Shown one piece after another: positions 35,333 through 43,319 of a DNA stretch of 64,000 nucleotides. Each line of letters starts with the position of its first letter. Position 1 is the first letter of the stretch. The stretch is from Devosia litorisediminis (GTDB lineage: Bacteria > Pseudomonadota > Alphaproteobacteria > Rhizobiales > Devosiaceae). Under the pieces are notes generated by a model. It was given only the letters and a program-made list of their open reading frames with translations, made no database searches and was not told where the DNA came from. The stretch spans positions 806,001-870,000 of the forward strand of contig NZ_JAGXTP010000001.1 of NCBI RefSeq assembly GCF_018334155.1, in the 5' to 3' direction. A program made the position numbers and the translations under genes.

Positions 35333-36220
35333 ATGAAGCTGGATTATCTGCTGCTGGATGTCTTTACCGACAGCCCACTCAAGGGCAATCAGCTGGCCGT
35401 GGTCACCAAGGGTGACGGCCTGCTGGATGGCGAGATGCAGGCGATCGCCCGCGAGTTCAACCTTAGCGAGACTGTGTTCGTGCTCAAGCCCAAGGGCGAG
35501 CGCAACACAGCCGCGATCCGCATTTTCACCCCTCATGAGGAACTGCCGTTTGCCGGTCACCCCACCATTGGTAGCGCGGTAGTGCTGGGTCTGCACAAGA
35601 AGGTCACCGCCGTGCGGATCGAGGAGAAGATCGGTCTTGTGACGGCGCTGTTTGAAAAGAAGGACAAGCGTTCGGGCGAGGCGCGTTTCGGGCTGCCAAT
35701 GCTGCCCGGTCGGGTCGCCGAGCTCAACAATACGCTGGGCATTGCGCAGGCGCTCGGGCTTGAGGTGGAGGATATCGGCTGTGACGAGTATCGTCCCGCC
35801 GTGTTTTCTGCAGGTGTGCCTTACCATCTGGTGCCGGTGCGCAATGCCGATGCGCTCAAGCGCATCACCGTCAACAACGCCATCTGGAACACCGTGTTCA
35901 AGCACGAGCACCACTCGGCCTATGTGTTCACGCTGACGCCAAATGAACCCGATAATGATCTGGCGGCGCGCATGTTCGGCATGGGTGTTGGCGAAGATCC
36001 GGGCACCGGCTCAGCGGCCGCTTCGCTGATCGGCCTGCTCTCCGAGCACGCCAATCTGGCAACGGGACAGTCGGATTTTGTGCTGCGCCAGGGGCATGAA
36101 ATGGGGCGGCCATGCCGCATCAGCATCCAGTTGCGCAAGGAGCAGGGCGAGCTGGTGCATGGCGGCATTGGAGGCCATGCGGTGATTGTCGGGGAAGGGG
36201 TGCTGGACCTGGGCGACTGA
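35333..36220 (+). CDS. PhzF family isomerase-like protein
   Basis: PhzF-type protein of 295 aa with two halves of diaminopimelate-epimerase fold. Landmarks are DVFTDSPLKGNQLAVV, the catalytic Glu in NLSETVFVL, the HEELPFAGHPTIGSA segment, and GEDPGTGSAAASLIGLL in the second half. In phenazine producers PhzF isomerises dihydro-hydroxyanthranilate, but no phenazine genes are present here, so it is probably another small-molecule isomerase. The ATG at 35333 follows AGGACGACAG; the open frame upstream overlaps the previous gene. Confidence 0.9.
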   Translation: MKLDYLLLDVFTDSPLKGNQLAVVTKGDGLLDGEMQAIAREFNLSETVFVLKPKGERNTAAIRIFTPHEELPFAGHPTIGSAVVLGLHKKVTAVRIEEKIGLVTALFEKKDKRSGEARFGLPMLPGRVAELNNTLGIAQALGLEVEDIGCDEYRPAVFSAGVPYHLVPVRNADALKRITVNNAIWNTVFKHEHHSAYVFTLTPNEPDNDLAARMFGMGVGEDPGTGSAAASLIGLLSEHANLATGQSDFVLRQGHEMGRPCRISIQLRKEQGELVHGGIGGHAVIVGEGVLDLGD

Positions 36221-36312
36221 CCCGGTTCAGCAAAAAGACACCTTGTCTGTGCCGTTGGGCTTGCACCGGGGCCAGCTTTCGCGCATTGTTACTATAAATC
36301 AGGAATTGATCC

Positions 36313-36438
36313 ATGCCGCGCAACCGCGCTCAAGCCATTGCAATCAGCCAGAGCGACGCCCTTCGGGCGCGCCTGATCGTTGCTGCCAGCTTGCTGCTGC
36401 TGCCCGCCGCACTGCTACTCCTTCTTATCAGCCCCTGA
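36313..36438 (+). CDS. Candidate leuA leader peptide with leucine run
   Basis: A 41-codon frame starts at ATG 36313, nine bases after AGGA, and ends at TGA just before leuA's hairpins. Eleven codons are Leu, nine of them in the cluster LLLLPAALLLLL (residues 27-38). Those codons include TTG, CTA, CTC and CTT, which are unusual in this GC-rich genome and typical of stall sites. It resembles the leader peptides that control leuA operons by attenuation. A tiny single-helix membrane protein is the alternative, but the position before leuA and the switchable hairpins after it favour a leader. Confidence 0.7.
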   Translation: MPRNRAQAIAISQSDALRARLIVAASLLLLPAALLLLLISP

Positions 36439-36534
36439 TCACCGGCAGCTCGGATTTTCCGAGCGGGTCGTCAGGGGATTACGCCACATGCCGCACAGCA
36501 AATGTCCGGCCCTGTGAGAGCTTTGCTCTGGGCC
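36432..36534 (+). promoter_or_regulatory. Alternative hairpins between leader peptide and leuA
   Basis: CCCCTGA (36432-36438, the last codons of the leader) pairs with TCAGGGG (36471-36477) around an inner stem GCTCGGA (36448-36454)/TCCGAGC (36458-36464). A second hairpin joins GGCCC (36508-36512) to GGGCC (36530-36534), with AGAGC/GCTCT inside. CAGGG at 36472-36476 can instead pair with CCCTG at 36510-36514, so the two structures compete. No T-run follows, so the switch may act on translation of leuA or on Rho rather than as an intrinsic terminator. Confidence 0.6.
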
Positions 36535-36553
36535 ACCTGATGGGAACTAGACC

Positions 36554-38113
36554 ATGACGACCTCCACCGACACCAACAAAGACCGCGTCTTCATCTTCGA
36601 CACCACACTGCGTGACGGCGAGCAGTCGCCCGGCGCGACGATGACTCTCGAAGAGAAGCTGCAGGTCGCCGAAGCGCTCGACGATATGGGCGTGGACATC
36701 ATCGAAGCGGGCTTCCCGATAGCATCCACCGGCGATTTTGAAGCCGTGGTTGCAGTGGCCAAGCAGGTCAAGCGCGCCACGGTTGCCGGCCTCGCCCGCG
36801 CCATCACGGCCGATATTGACCGGGCCGGCGAAGCCGTGCGGCACGCCCAGAAGGGGCGCATCCATACCTTCGTATCGACCTCGCCGATCCATCTGGCTCA
36901 CCAGATGAAAAAGACCGAGGACGAGGTGATCGACATCATCTCGCGTACCGTGGCGCAGGCGCGCAATCTGATCGACGATGTCGAATGGTCGGCCATGGAT
37001 GCAACCCGCACGCCGATGGAGTTTCTCAAGCGCTGTGTCGATGCAGCCATCAAGGCTGGCGCGACGACCATCAACCTGCCTGACACGGTGGGCTATGCCG
37101 TGCCCGACGAGCATTTTGCGATGTTCAAGCAGATCATCGAGAGCGTGCCTGGTGCCGACAAGGCAATCTTCTCGGTGCATTGCCACAATGATCTGGGGCT
37201 GGCTGTTGCCAACTCGCTGGCGGGTGTTGCCGGTGGTGCACGCCAGATCGAATGCACGATCAATGGTCTGGGCGAGCGCGCCGGCAATGCGGCACTCGAA
37301 GAAGTGGTGATGGCCCTGCGCACGCGCGGCGACGCCATGCCCTATCATACCGAAATCGAGACCACTCATCTGGCACGCGCCAGCCGGATCGTTTCGGCGG
37401 CTGCCAATTTCCCGGTGCAGTACAACAAGGCCATCGTGGGCAAGAATGCGTTTGCCCATGAGAGCGGCATCCATCAGGACGGGATGCTCAAGAACGCCGA
37501 GACCTATGAAATCATGACCCCCGCCAGCGTTGGCATCAAGGAAACCACCTTGGTCATGGGCAAGCATTCGGGTCGCGCTGCATTCAAGGACAAGCTGCGC
37601 GAGATGGGATACGAGTTGGGCGACAACGCGTTCCAGGAGGCCTTTCAGCGCTTCAAGGATCTGGCGGACCGCAAGAAGCATGTCTACGACGCCGATATCG
37701 TGGCGCTGGTGGATGACGAAGTCGGCTCGGTCGGTGATCGTATCCGTCTGGTCGATATGCAGGTGGTATCCAAGACCGGTGGTGTGCACAGCTGCGATCT
37801 GACGCTGAGCATTGACGGAACCGAAACGTCCGTGACCTTTGAGGGTACCGGGTCGGTCGATGCGATCTTCAACGCCATCAAGGCGGCGGTGGGGCAGGAG
37901 CCGCATCTGGTGCTCTACGCCGTGGACGGCGTGACCGGCGGCACCGACGCACAGGCCAGTGCGCATGTCCGTCTGGAACTGAACGGCCGGATCGTTTCGG
38001 GCAATGCGGCCGAGCCTGATACGCTGGTGGCGTCAGCGCGGGCCTATCTCAATGCCTATAATCACCTGCTGATTGAACGCGGCGCTTCGGCACAGGGTGC
38101 GCTGGCGGGTTAA
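36554..38113 (+). CDS. leuA: 2-isopropylmalate synthase
   Basis: LeuA condenses acetyl-CoA with 2-oxoisovalerate, the committed step to leucine. It is 519 aa. The catalytic barrel opens with [20 protein letters not shown] (metal-binding Asp), the two metal-binding histidines are in [18 protein letters not shown], and [19 protein letters not shown] follows. The C-terminal ~130 residues are the leucine-binding regulatory domain ([20 protein letters not shown]), so feedback inhibition by leucine is expected. Translation starts at ATG 36554 behind a weak site (TGGGA). A Leu-rich leader and switchable hairpins lie directly upstream. Confidence 0.97.
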   Translation: MTTSTDTNKDRVFIFDTTLRDGEQSPGATMTLEEKLQVAEALDDMGVDIIEAGFPIASTGDFEAVVAVAKQVKRATVAGLARAITADIDRAGEAVRHAQKGRIHTFVSTSPIHLAHQMKKTEDEVIDIISRTVAQARNLIDDVEWSAMDATRTPMEFLKRCVDAAIKAGATTINLPDTVGYAVPDEHFAMFKQIIESVPGADKAIFSVHCHNDLGLAVANSLAGVAGGARQIECTINGLGERAGNAALEEVVMALRTRGDAMPYHTEIETTHLARASRIVSAAANFPVQYNKAIVGKNAFAHESGIHQDGMLKNAETYEIMTPASVGIKETTLVMGKHSGRAAFKDKLREMGYELGDNAFQEAFQRFKDLADRKKHVYDADIVALVDDEVGSVGDRIRLVDMQVVSKTGGVHSCDLTLSIDGTETSVTFEGTGSVDAIFNAIKAAVGQEPHLVLYAVDGVTGGTDAQASAHVRLELNGRIVSGNAAEPDTLVASARAYLNAYNHLLIERGASAQGALAG

Positions 38114-38219
38114 GCGGTCAGTTGTTTGGTTGGGGTGCAAAGGTGCCCCGCCAAGCGACCTCTTGCACTGACGGTCCGCTTGCGGCACCAGTCTGTCTGG
38201 ACCGATCCCGGAGCATTTC

Positions 38220-39167
38220 ATGAAATTGCAGGCCGAGTTGCGTGGAATGGCGACCGCTGGGCTCATGGCGTACGCCGCGGTCCTGTTGATGATCAGCTTT
38301 CCAGTCGTCGTGCCGGGTATCGAGCTGCTGCAGACACTGCGGTTTCATCTGGTTGCACTGGGCCTGCCGCTCGCTGGCGTCCTGCTGTTTGCGGGGGCGC
38401 GCTGGCGGGCCTTGCTGGTGATCCCCATGATGGCGGTCAGTCTCTGGCAGGGCAGTCTGCCGATCATTGAAGGCTATCAGCGTCGCGCAGAAATTGCCGG
38501 CGACACCCTGACCACCATCAACGTGCTCAGCTACAACGTGCTGGCGAGCCGCGATGGCAAGGCGGCAGCCGATTATATCATTTCGGCTGCGCCAGACATT
38601 GCGGTGATCATGGAAACGCCGGGCATCGCGGGCTATCTCGATCAGATCGCCGAAGTCTTGCCCTATCGCTTTGGCTGTGATGATCGCAAAAGCTGCGATC
38701 TGTCGATTTTCTCTCGGACGCCAATCACCGATGCGCGCATGTTCCTGATGCCACCCATCCCCCGGGAGCGGCTGGCGGTGGTCAAGACCGTCATCAATGA
38801 TGTGCCAGTGACCGTGGCGGGTATGCACCTGTCCAAGCCCTATTTCGACGAGGCCTCATGGTCTGAACTGCAGCGTGCCACCCGGGTGATCAATGCGGTT
38901 GAGGGACGGGTGATTGTGGCAGGTGACTACAATGCTGCGGCCTGGTCGGATCAGGTGGCCGATTTCAGCGCGCGAACAGGGTTGGTGCCGCCGCCGTGGC
39001 ATCCGGCGACCTGGCCGGTGCGCCTGGGACCGCTGGGCGTGCCGATCGACAACATGTTCACACGGGGCGATGTGGTAATCGATGAGATTTCAGCCGTGGC
39101 CGACAGCTATGGCTCAAACCACCGGGCCCTGTGGGCCCGGGTCAATCTGCTGGCACCGCCGCAATAG
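38220..39167 (+). CDS. Membrane-anchored endonuclease/exonuclease/phosphatase family protein
   Basis: Protein of 315 aa. Three hydrophobic helices fill the first ~80 residues (GLMAYAAVLLMISFPVVVPG, LVALGLPLAGVLLFAGA, ALLVIPMMAVSLWQG). From about residue 97 comes an EEP domain with NVLSYNVLASR (metal-site Asn), ETPG (metal Glu), VAGMHLSKP (His), VAGDYNAAAWSD (GDxN) and the final SNHRAL (catalytic His). The fold covers nucleases, phospholipases and phosphodiesterases; with membrane helices a periplasmic hydrolase is likely but the substrate is open. It overlaps the convergent aminotransferase gene by 26 bases. Confidence 0.85.
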   Translation: MKLQAELRGMATAGLMAYAAVLLMISFPVVVPGIELLQTLRFHLVALGLPLAGVLLFAGARWRALLVIPMMAVSLWQGSLPIIEGYQRRAEIAGDTLTTINVLSYNVLASRDGKAAADYIISAAPDIAVIMETPGIAGYLDQIAEVLPYRFGCDDRKSCDLSIFSRTPITDARMFLMPPIPRERLAVVKTVINDVPVTVAGMHLSKPYFDEASWSELQRATRVINAVEGRVIVAGDYNAAAWSDQVADFSARTGLVPPPWHPATWPVRLGPLGVPIDNMFTRGDVVIDEISAVADSYGSNHRALWARVNLLAPPQ

Positions 39168-40281
39168 CATTGGGCATGACCTGGGTCAGCAGGTCCAGCT
39201 CGAGATCGCTGCCCACGCTGATGCGAATGCAGTGATCGAGCCCAGGCGCCATGGGTTTTCGAATAAAGATGCGCTGCCGGGCCAGGGCATCAAGCAGTCC
39301 GCTCGCGAAGGCCGCATCACGGCCGCAATCAATGGTCACGAAATTGGTGGCTGAGGGCAGGGGGCGCAATCCGTTTATGGTTGCAATCTGCGCAATGCGG
39401 GTGCGCGCAGCACCGGTGCGTGCCAGTACGTCGGCCAGATGGTCGGGCGCAGCCAGAGCGGCCAGCGCGCCAGCCTGCGCAACGGCGTTGACACCAAAAT
39501 GATTGCGCACGCGGTTGAAGGCGCCAATGGTCTGGCGGTCACCAATGGCGTAGCCGCAGCGCAGGCCCGCCATGCCATAAGCCTTGGAGAAGGTGCGCAG
39601 GCGCAGCACATTGGCGCGGCTTGTGTCGAGCGCGGGCAGGGTGCCCTGCGGCGCGAACTCGCCATAGGCCTCATCGAGCAGGATCAGCGTGTTGGTCGGC
39701 ACAGCGTCGATGAAGGTCTCAACGGCCTCCGCGGAATGCCAACTGCCCATCGGGTTGTCGGGGTTGGCCAGATAAACAATGGCCGCGGCGTGCTGGCGGG
39801 CCATGGCGGCCAGCGCGGTGAGGTCTTCGGCATTGTCGCGATAAGGGACGCTGACCACCCGCGCGCCGAAACCGGCGGCATGATAGTTCAGCGTGGGATA
39901 GGCGCCCAAGGAGGTGACCAGAATCGCGCCGGGAGCGGCGTATAGGCGGACCGCGAGACCAAGCAGGCCGTCAATGCCTTCACCCACCATGATATGGTCA
40001 GGCTCGACGCCATGATGGCCAGCCAGCGCGTGCCGAAGGTCATGATTCTCGGGGTCGCCATATTTCCAGCCCGCCGACAGGGCTGCTGCCATGGCCGCCT
40101 GAGCGGCTGGTGCGGCGCCAAACGGGCTTTCATTGGCACCCAGGCGCGCCAGAAATGGCTGCCCCATCCGGCGTTCAAGGGTTTCGGGACCGGTAAAGGG
40201 CACGGTATCGGGCAGGGCGGCGGCGATGGGCGCCAGGCGGGGGCGGGGCAATGGATCAACTCTCGGATTGGTCTGCGGCAT
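39142..40281 (-). CDS. HisC-like pyridoxal-phosphate aminotransferase
   Basis: Class I/II aminotransferase of 379 aa most like histidinol-phosphate aminotransferase: substrate segment ARLGANESPFGAAP, YGDPENHDLRHALAGHHG, the PLP-contacting NPDNPMGSW and DEAYGEFAPQ, and the PLP-lysine in RTFSKAYGMAGLRCGYAIGD. The Arg that grips the substrate carboxylate is in HCIRISVGSDLE. No his genes are nearby, and bacteria often carry several such enzymes, so it may act on aromatic amino acids or another phosphorylated substrate. I do not give it the hisC symbol for that reason. Confidence 0.85.
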   Translation of the reverse strand: MPQTNPRVDPLPRPRLAPIAAALPDTVPFTGPETLERRMGQPFLARLGANESPFGAAPAAQAAMAAALSAGWKYGDPENHDLRHALAGHHGVEPDHIMVGEGIDGLLGLAVRLYAAPGAILVTSLGAYPTLNYHAAGFGARVVSVPYRDNAEDLTALAAMARQHAAAIVYLANPDNPMGSWHSAEAVETFIDAVPTNTLILLDEAYGEFAPQGTLPALDTSRANVLRLRTFSKAYGMAGLRCGYAIGDRQTIGAFNRVRNHFGVNAVAQAGALAALAAPDHLADVLARTGAARTRIAQIATINGLRPLPSATNFVTIDCGRDAAFASGLLDALARQRIFIRKPMAPGLDHCIRISVGSDLELDLLTQVMPNAIAAVPAD

Positions 40282-40668
40282 GTTAGCGGCAGATTACGGT
40301 CTGGCCATCTGGAATTATCGGCCAAGCGGAGCCGATCAGGATTCAGTTTAATTGCCGCAGAAGAACAATCATTTAGAAGTCCAAAGACTGTTGTTTGCTT
40401 GTTCTGCAGGCAATTTTGGGTCGCGGTGATGAATTTATGGACGTTAGTGTCAATTGGTCTTGCCCATAGTTTTGCACAGGTACTGAGCGAGTTCATGGTG
40501 CTCTAAGCGCCACACAAAGGCGGTCTCTGGGAAGTATTTGATTCATGCCAATTTTATTCAATTGCCACTGGGTCCGGCAAGGTCCGCGTAAGCACACGCG
40601 CCCACATTCCCAGCCGCGTCGCCAGTGGGCGATGGCCTTACAGCGATTCTTTGAAGGAGCTTAGTGCA
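40282..40668. other. Intergenic region, divergent promoters
   Basis: 387 bases between the aminotransferase gene (minus) and the 68-aa gene (plus). It is more AT-rich than the coding DNA around it. It holds a TCGCC/GGCGA hairpin around 40620 and short open frames on both strands (one of 25 codons from 40429) without good ribosome-binding sites. I see no RNA gene or repeat. Confidence 0.5.
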
Positions 40669-40875
40669 ATGTCGCCTACCCATGCCGTGGCGCGGGAGCA
40701 TCTGCAGCGGGCGGCTGCAGTACTGCAGAGCGCCGATAGTCAGTCGCGCCAGTTACTCCATATCGTCAAACGGACAATCAGCCTGATCGATGATCTGCCC
40801 GAGCTGCCGGTCAAGAGAACGAGCAATGTGCTGGATTTCGCGACCTATCGTGATCTCCATGCCGTGTCGAAGTAA
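40669..40875 (+). CDS. Small hypothetical protein
   Basis: A 68-aa soluble protein that I do not recognise. Sequence is helical: AREHLQRAAAVLQSADSQSR, then LLHIVKRTISLIDDLPELPV, ending DFATYRDLHAVSK. GAAGGAG stands nine bases before ATG 40669, a better start than ATG 40651, which overlaps that site. No signal peptide or membrane segment. It stands alone, with tRNA-Lys about 190 bases further on. Confidence 0.65.
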   Translation: MSPTHAVAREHLQRAAAVLQSADSQSRQLLHIVKRTISLIDDLPELPVKRTSNVLDFATYRDLHAVSK

Positions 40876-41063
40876 CCCGCATTGATGTGTCGGCGGCCCC
40901 GTGCGCTGCCGGCACATTTTTCCGGCGCTGCCTTGTGCGGCCGATGCCGGCAATACCCCCCCTGCGACATTCTGGCTGCCCTGAGTTGAAGGAAAGTGAC
41001 AAAGGGCGCTAGACAGCGCGAAATCCCTTTGCTAGAGAGCGCCTACTTTGGAAGCTCCAGTAG

Positions 41064-41139
41064 GGGCGAGTAGCTCAGCTGGTAGAGCAGACGACTCTTA
41101 ATCGTCGGGTCCACGGTTCGAACCCGTGCTCGCCCACCA
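41064..41139 (+). tRNA. tRNA-Lys (anticodon CTT)
   Basis: A complete 76-base cloverleaf. Acceptor stem GGGCGAG pairs with CTCGCCC, followed by the discriminator A and an encoded CCA (41137-41139). The D arm is GCTC/GAGC, the anticodon stem GACGA/TCGTC with loop CTCTTAA giving anticodon CTT for AAG, and the T arm is CACGG-TTCGAAC-CCGTG. Everything expected of tRNA-Lys is present. Confidence 0.97.
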
Positions 41140-41160
41140 AAGTCCTCATCCGAAATCGAC

Positions 41161-41227
41161 GTGTGTTTTCCCCTCCGGGGCAGGTGCGGCCGATTGGCCG
41201 GACTGGTCCCAGGCAACCTAAACACGC
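41161..41227 (+). other. Predicted structured RNA between tRNA-Lys and terC
   Basis: GTGTGTTT (41161-41168) can pair with AAACACGC (41220-41227), eight pairs including one T-G. Inside, GGGGCAG (41177-41183) and CGGCC (41187-41191) pair back through a GATT loop with GGCCG (41196-41200) and CTGGTCCC (41203-41210). It ends 106 bases before the terC start. It could be a 5' regulatory element of terC or part of the tRNA trailer. I do not recognise the yybP-ykoY manganese riboswitch consensus in it. Confidence 0.35.
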
Positions 41228-41333
41228 ACAAATCCTCAGACTTTGGTTGATTGGTGCCGTGATACCCTTTCAACTGGGATACGGTGGGGCTATAGCCCTG
41301 ACCAGTATTCAGCCCTGCAACGAGGCCTTCCGC

Positions 41334-42032
41334 ATGTTCGGTATTGATCCGAGTTTTCTCAGCTCGCTAGTTCAAGTCATTCTGATCGACCTGGTTCTGG
41401 CTGGTGACAATGCAGTGGTCATTGGTCTGGCTGCTGCAGGTCTGGCCACGGATGTGCGCCGCAAGGCCATTCTGATCGGTATTCTGGCGGCCACTGTGCT
41501 GCGCATCTTCTTTGCGCTGATCACCACGCAGTTGCTCTCGCTTGGCGGCGGGCTGCTGATCGCTGGTGGTGTGCTGCTGCTCTATGTGTGCTGGAAGATG
41601 TATCGCGAACTCGCGACCTCCGATGCCGATGAGAACAATGCACAGGAAGCCCTTTCGGACTCCGACACCAATGCTGACGGCACGGTTTCGGGCAAGCCGC
41701 GCAAGACACTGCGTCAGGCGATCATCCAGATCATCATTGCCGACGTTTCGATGTCGCTGGACAATGTGCTGGCAGTTGCCGGCGCGGCGCAGCACCATTT
41801 CGAGGCGCTGATCATCGGTCTGGCCCTGTCGGTGGTGATGATGGGCGCGGCGGCAACCTTCATTGCGGGCCTGCTGCATCGCTATCGCTGGATCGCCTGG
41901 GTCGGTCTGGTGATCATCCTGTTCGTGGCCATCCGCATGGCTCTTGAGGGCCTTGGAGCGTTCGTCACCCTGCCGGAAATTCCGCTGCTGTACACACCGC
42001 ACGCGGTTGAGGCGGCGGCTGCTGCGCATTAG
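41334..42032 (+). CDS. TerC family membrane protein (YjbE-like)
   Basis: Integral membrane protein of 232 aa with about seven helices. The family repeats are visible: LVQVILIDLVLAGDNAVVIG near the start and IIQIIIADVSMSLDNVLAVA in the second half, each with the Asp-Asn pair (GDNA, LDNV) thought to bind metal. A polar loop of about 40 residues (SDADENNAQEALSDSDTNAD) separates the halves. YjbE/TerC relatives export manganese or load metalloproteins. I start at ATG 41334 (MFGIDPSFLSSLV); the in-frame extension to 41163 runs through the structured leader. Confidence 0.9.
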   Translation: MFGIDPSFLSSLVQVILIDLVLAGDNAVVIGLAAAGLATDVRRKAILIGILAATVLRIFFALITTQLLSLGGGLLIAGGVLLLYVCWKMYRELATSDADENNAQEALSDSDTNADGTVSGKPRKTLRQAIIQIIIADVSMSLDNVLAVAGAAQHHFEALIIGLALSVVMMGAAATFIAGLLHRYRWIAWVGLVIILFVAIRMALEGLGAFVTLPEIPLLYTPHAVEAAAAAH

Positions 42033-42140
42033 GCTTTGGTAACCACGGACCAAGTTTTGCGGCATTTACCCTGTCGTCATAGGGATTTGATCATCTTGGG
42101 GGCCTAATTTTCCGCGCAAATACATGCGTGGGAACCCAAT

Positions 42141-43319
42141 ATGTCCGTGATCGCTGATCGATTGAGTCATTCACAAGCTGACGCGCCCGAGACGGCGCGC
42201 GTCGCTTCGGCCGCTCTGGTGCTCGAGACGAAGCTGATCTCGGGGCAAGAGTGGGATCAGGCGATCGCTGATTTCGACGAGGTCTGTCAGGAACAGCTTT
42301 ATGCATTCGCTGTGGCGCGCTGGCCTTCGGTCGAGCACGAGCCGGTGCTGTTCCTGCTCAATGGCGAGGTTGTTGGCGGCTCGCTGATGATGGTGCAGCC
42401 GCTGCCATTGAGGCTGGGCCATATTGCGGTTTCCAAATGGGGCCCCATGCTCAAGGATCTGTCGCGGCCCGATGCCGATGCCATCCATGCGGGCATGATC
42501 GAGGCACTGGTCGCCGATTACGCCGACAAGCGCGGTCAGATGATCTCGGTGCTGGCCTGCGCATCCACGACCCCGGTCAATGGAGCCTATCAGCGGCTCG
42601 AAGCGCGCGGCTTCAAGAGCGGCTCGCAACTGCTCTACCCGAGCCGCTATATCGTCAATCTGCGGCTTGATGATGCCACTCAGCGCAAAAGCCTGAACCA
42701 GAAGTGGCGCTATCATCTGAACAAGTCTGAAAAGGCCGGGCTGACCTTTGAATGGGCCGGGCCGGAGCGGCTGGCTGAGTTTGATGCGCTCTATACCGCG
42801 ATGACCGATCGCAAGCAGTTTTCTGATCATTCGGCCTATGACAGCGTCGCGTCGCTGATGGAACTCGACGAGGCCCTGCGGCCCGAACTGTTCTTCGTAC
42901 GCCATGAGGGCGTCGTCGTTGCTGGCGCGCTGATCTTCAAGGCTGGAGATCGGGCGGTCTATCTCTACGGCGCCACCAATGATCAGGCGCTGCCGCTGCG
43001 CGCGGGCTACTTCATGCACTGGCACATCATTCGCTGGCTGCGCGATAATACGCGGGCCCGCTGGTACGATCTGGGCGGCACAGACGGCTTTCAGGGGCTG
43101 CATCAGTTCAAAAAAGGCATGGTGGGTGACGCCGGGGTCATTGAGCCGGTTCCACCGGTGGCCAATTACGCCAGCAACCCGCTGGCCTATCTGCTGGGTA
43201 CGGGCGCTTTTGCAGCACGCGATGCCATCTATCAGATACGCCGCGTTGTCGATGGCTGGCGCAATCCCAAGACCAAGCCCACCCAGGTTCGCGCCGACCG
43301 CAATGAGGCGGCGCAATGA
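42141..43319 (+). CDS. FemAB/GNAT-type aminoacyltransferase-like protein
   Basis: Protein of 392 aa with two GNAT-like halves as in FemX/FemAB and LeuF/t-RNA-dependent transferases. Visible parts are QEQLYAFAVARWPSVEHEP (N-terminal domain), NQKWRYHLNKSEKAGLTFEW with its basic helix, and the second domain ending WYDLGGTDGFQGLHQFKKGM, a segment kept in FemAB proteins. FemAB proteins add amino acids to peptidoglycan precursors; many proteobacterial members take part in surface polysaccharide export instead. Its stop overlaps the flippase start (ATGA), which favours a role in the same surface pathway. Confidence 0.8.
   Translation: MSVIADRLSHSQADAPETARVASAALVLETKLISGQEWDQAIADFDEVCQEQLYAFAVARWPSVEHEPVLFLLNGEVVGGSLMMVQPLPLRLGHIAVSKWGPMLKDLSRPDADAIHAGMIEALVADYADKRGQMISVLACASTTPVNGAYQRLEARGFKSGSQLLYPSRYIVNLRLDDATQRKSLNQKWRYHLNKSEKAGLTFEWAGPERLAEFDALYTAMTDRKQFSDHSAYDSVASLMELDEALRPELFFVRHEGVVVAGALIFKAGDRAVYLYGATNDQALPLRAGYFMHWHIIRWLRDNTRARWYDLGGTDGFQGLHQFKKGMVGDAGVIEPVPPVANYASNPLAYLLGTGAFAARDAIYQIRRVVDGWRNPKTKPTQVRADRNEAAQ

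Noticed and set aside
35333-36220. Phenazine biosynthesis locus suggested by PhzF
   Set aside because: No other phz gene is present; PhzF-fold proteins are widespread in bacteria that make no phenazine.
36479-37966. 495-codon minus-strand frame under leuA
   Set aside because: Antisense to leuA, whose catalytic motifs are complete on the plus strand.
40429-40506. 25-codon frame before the 68-aa gene
   Set aside because: No ribosome-binding site and no amino acid bias that would make it a leader peptide.
41161-41333. yybP-ykoY manganese riboswitch before terC
   Set aside because: The gene family suggested it, but the conserved loop sequences of that riboswitch are absent; only unexplained pairing is reported.
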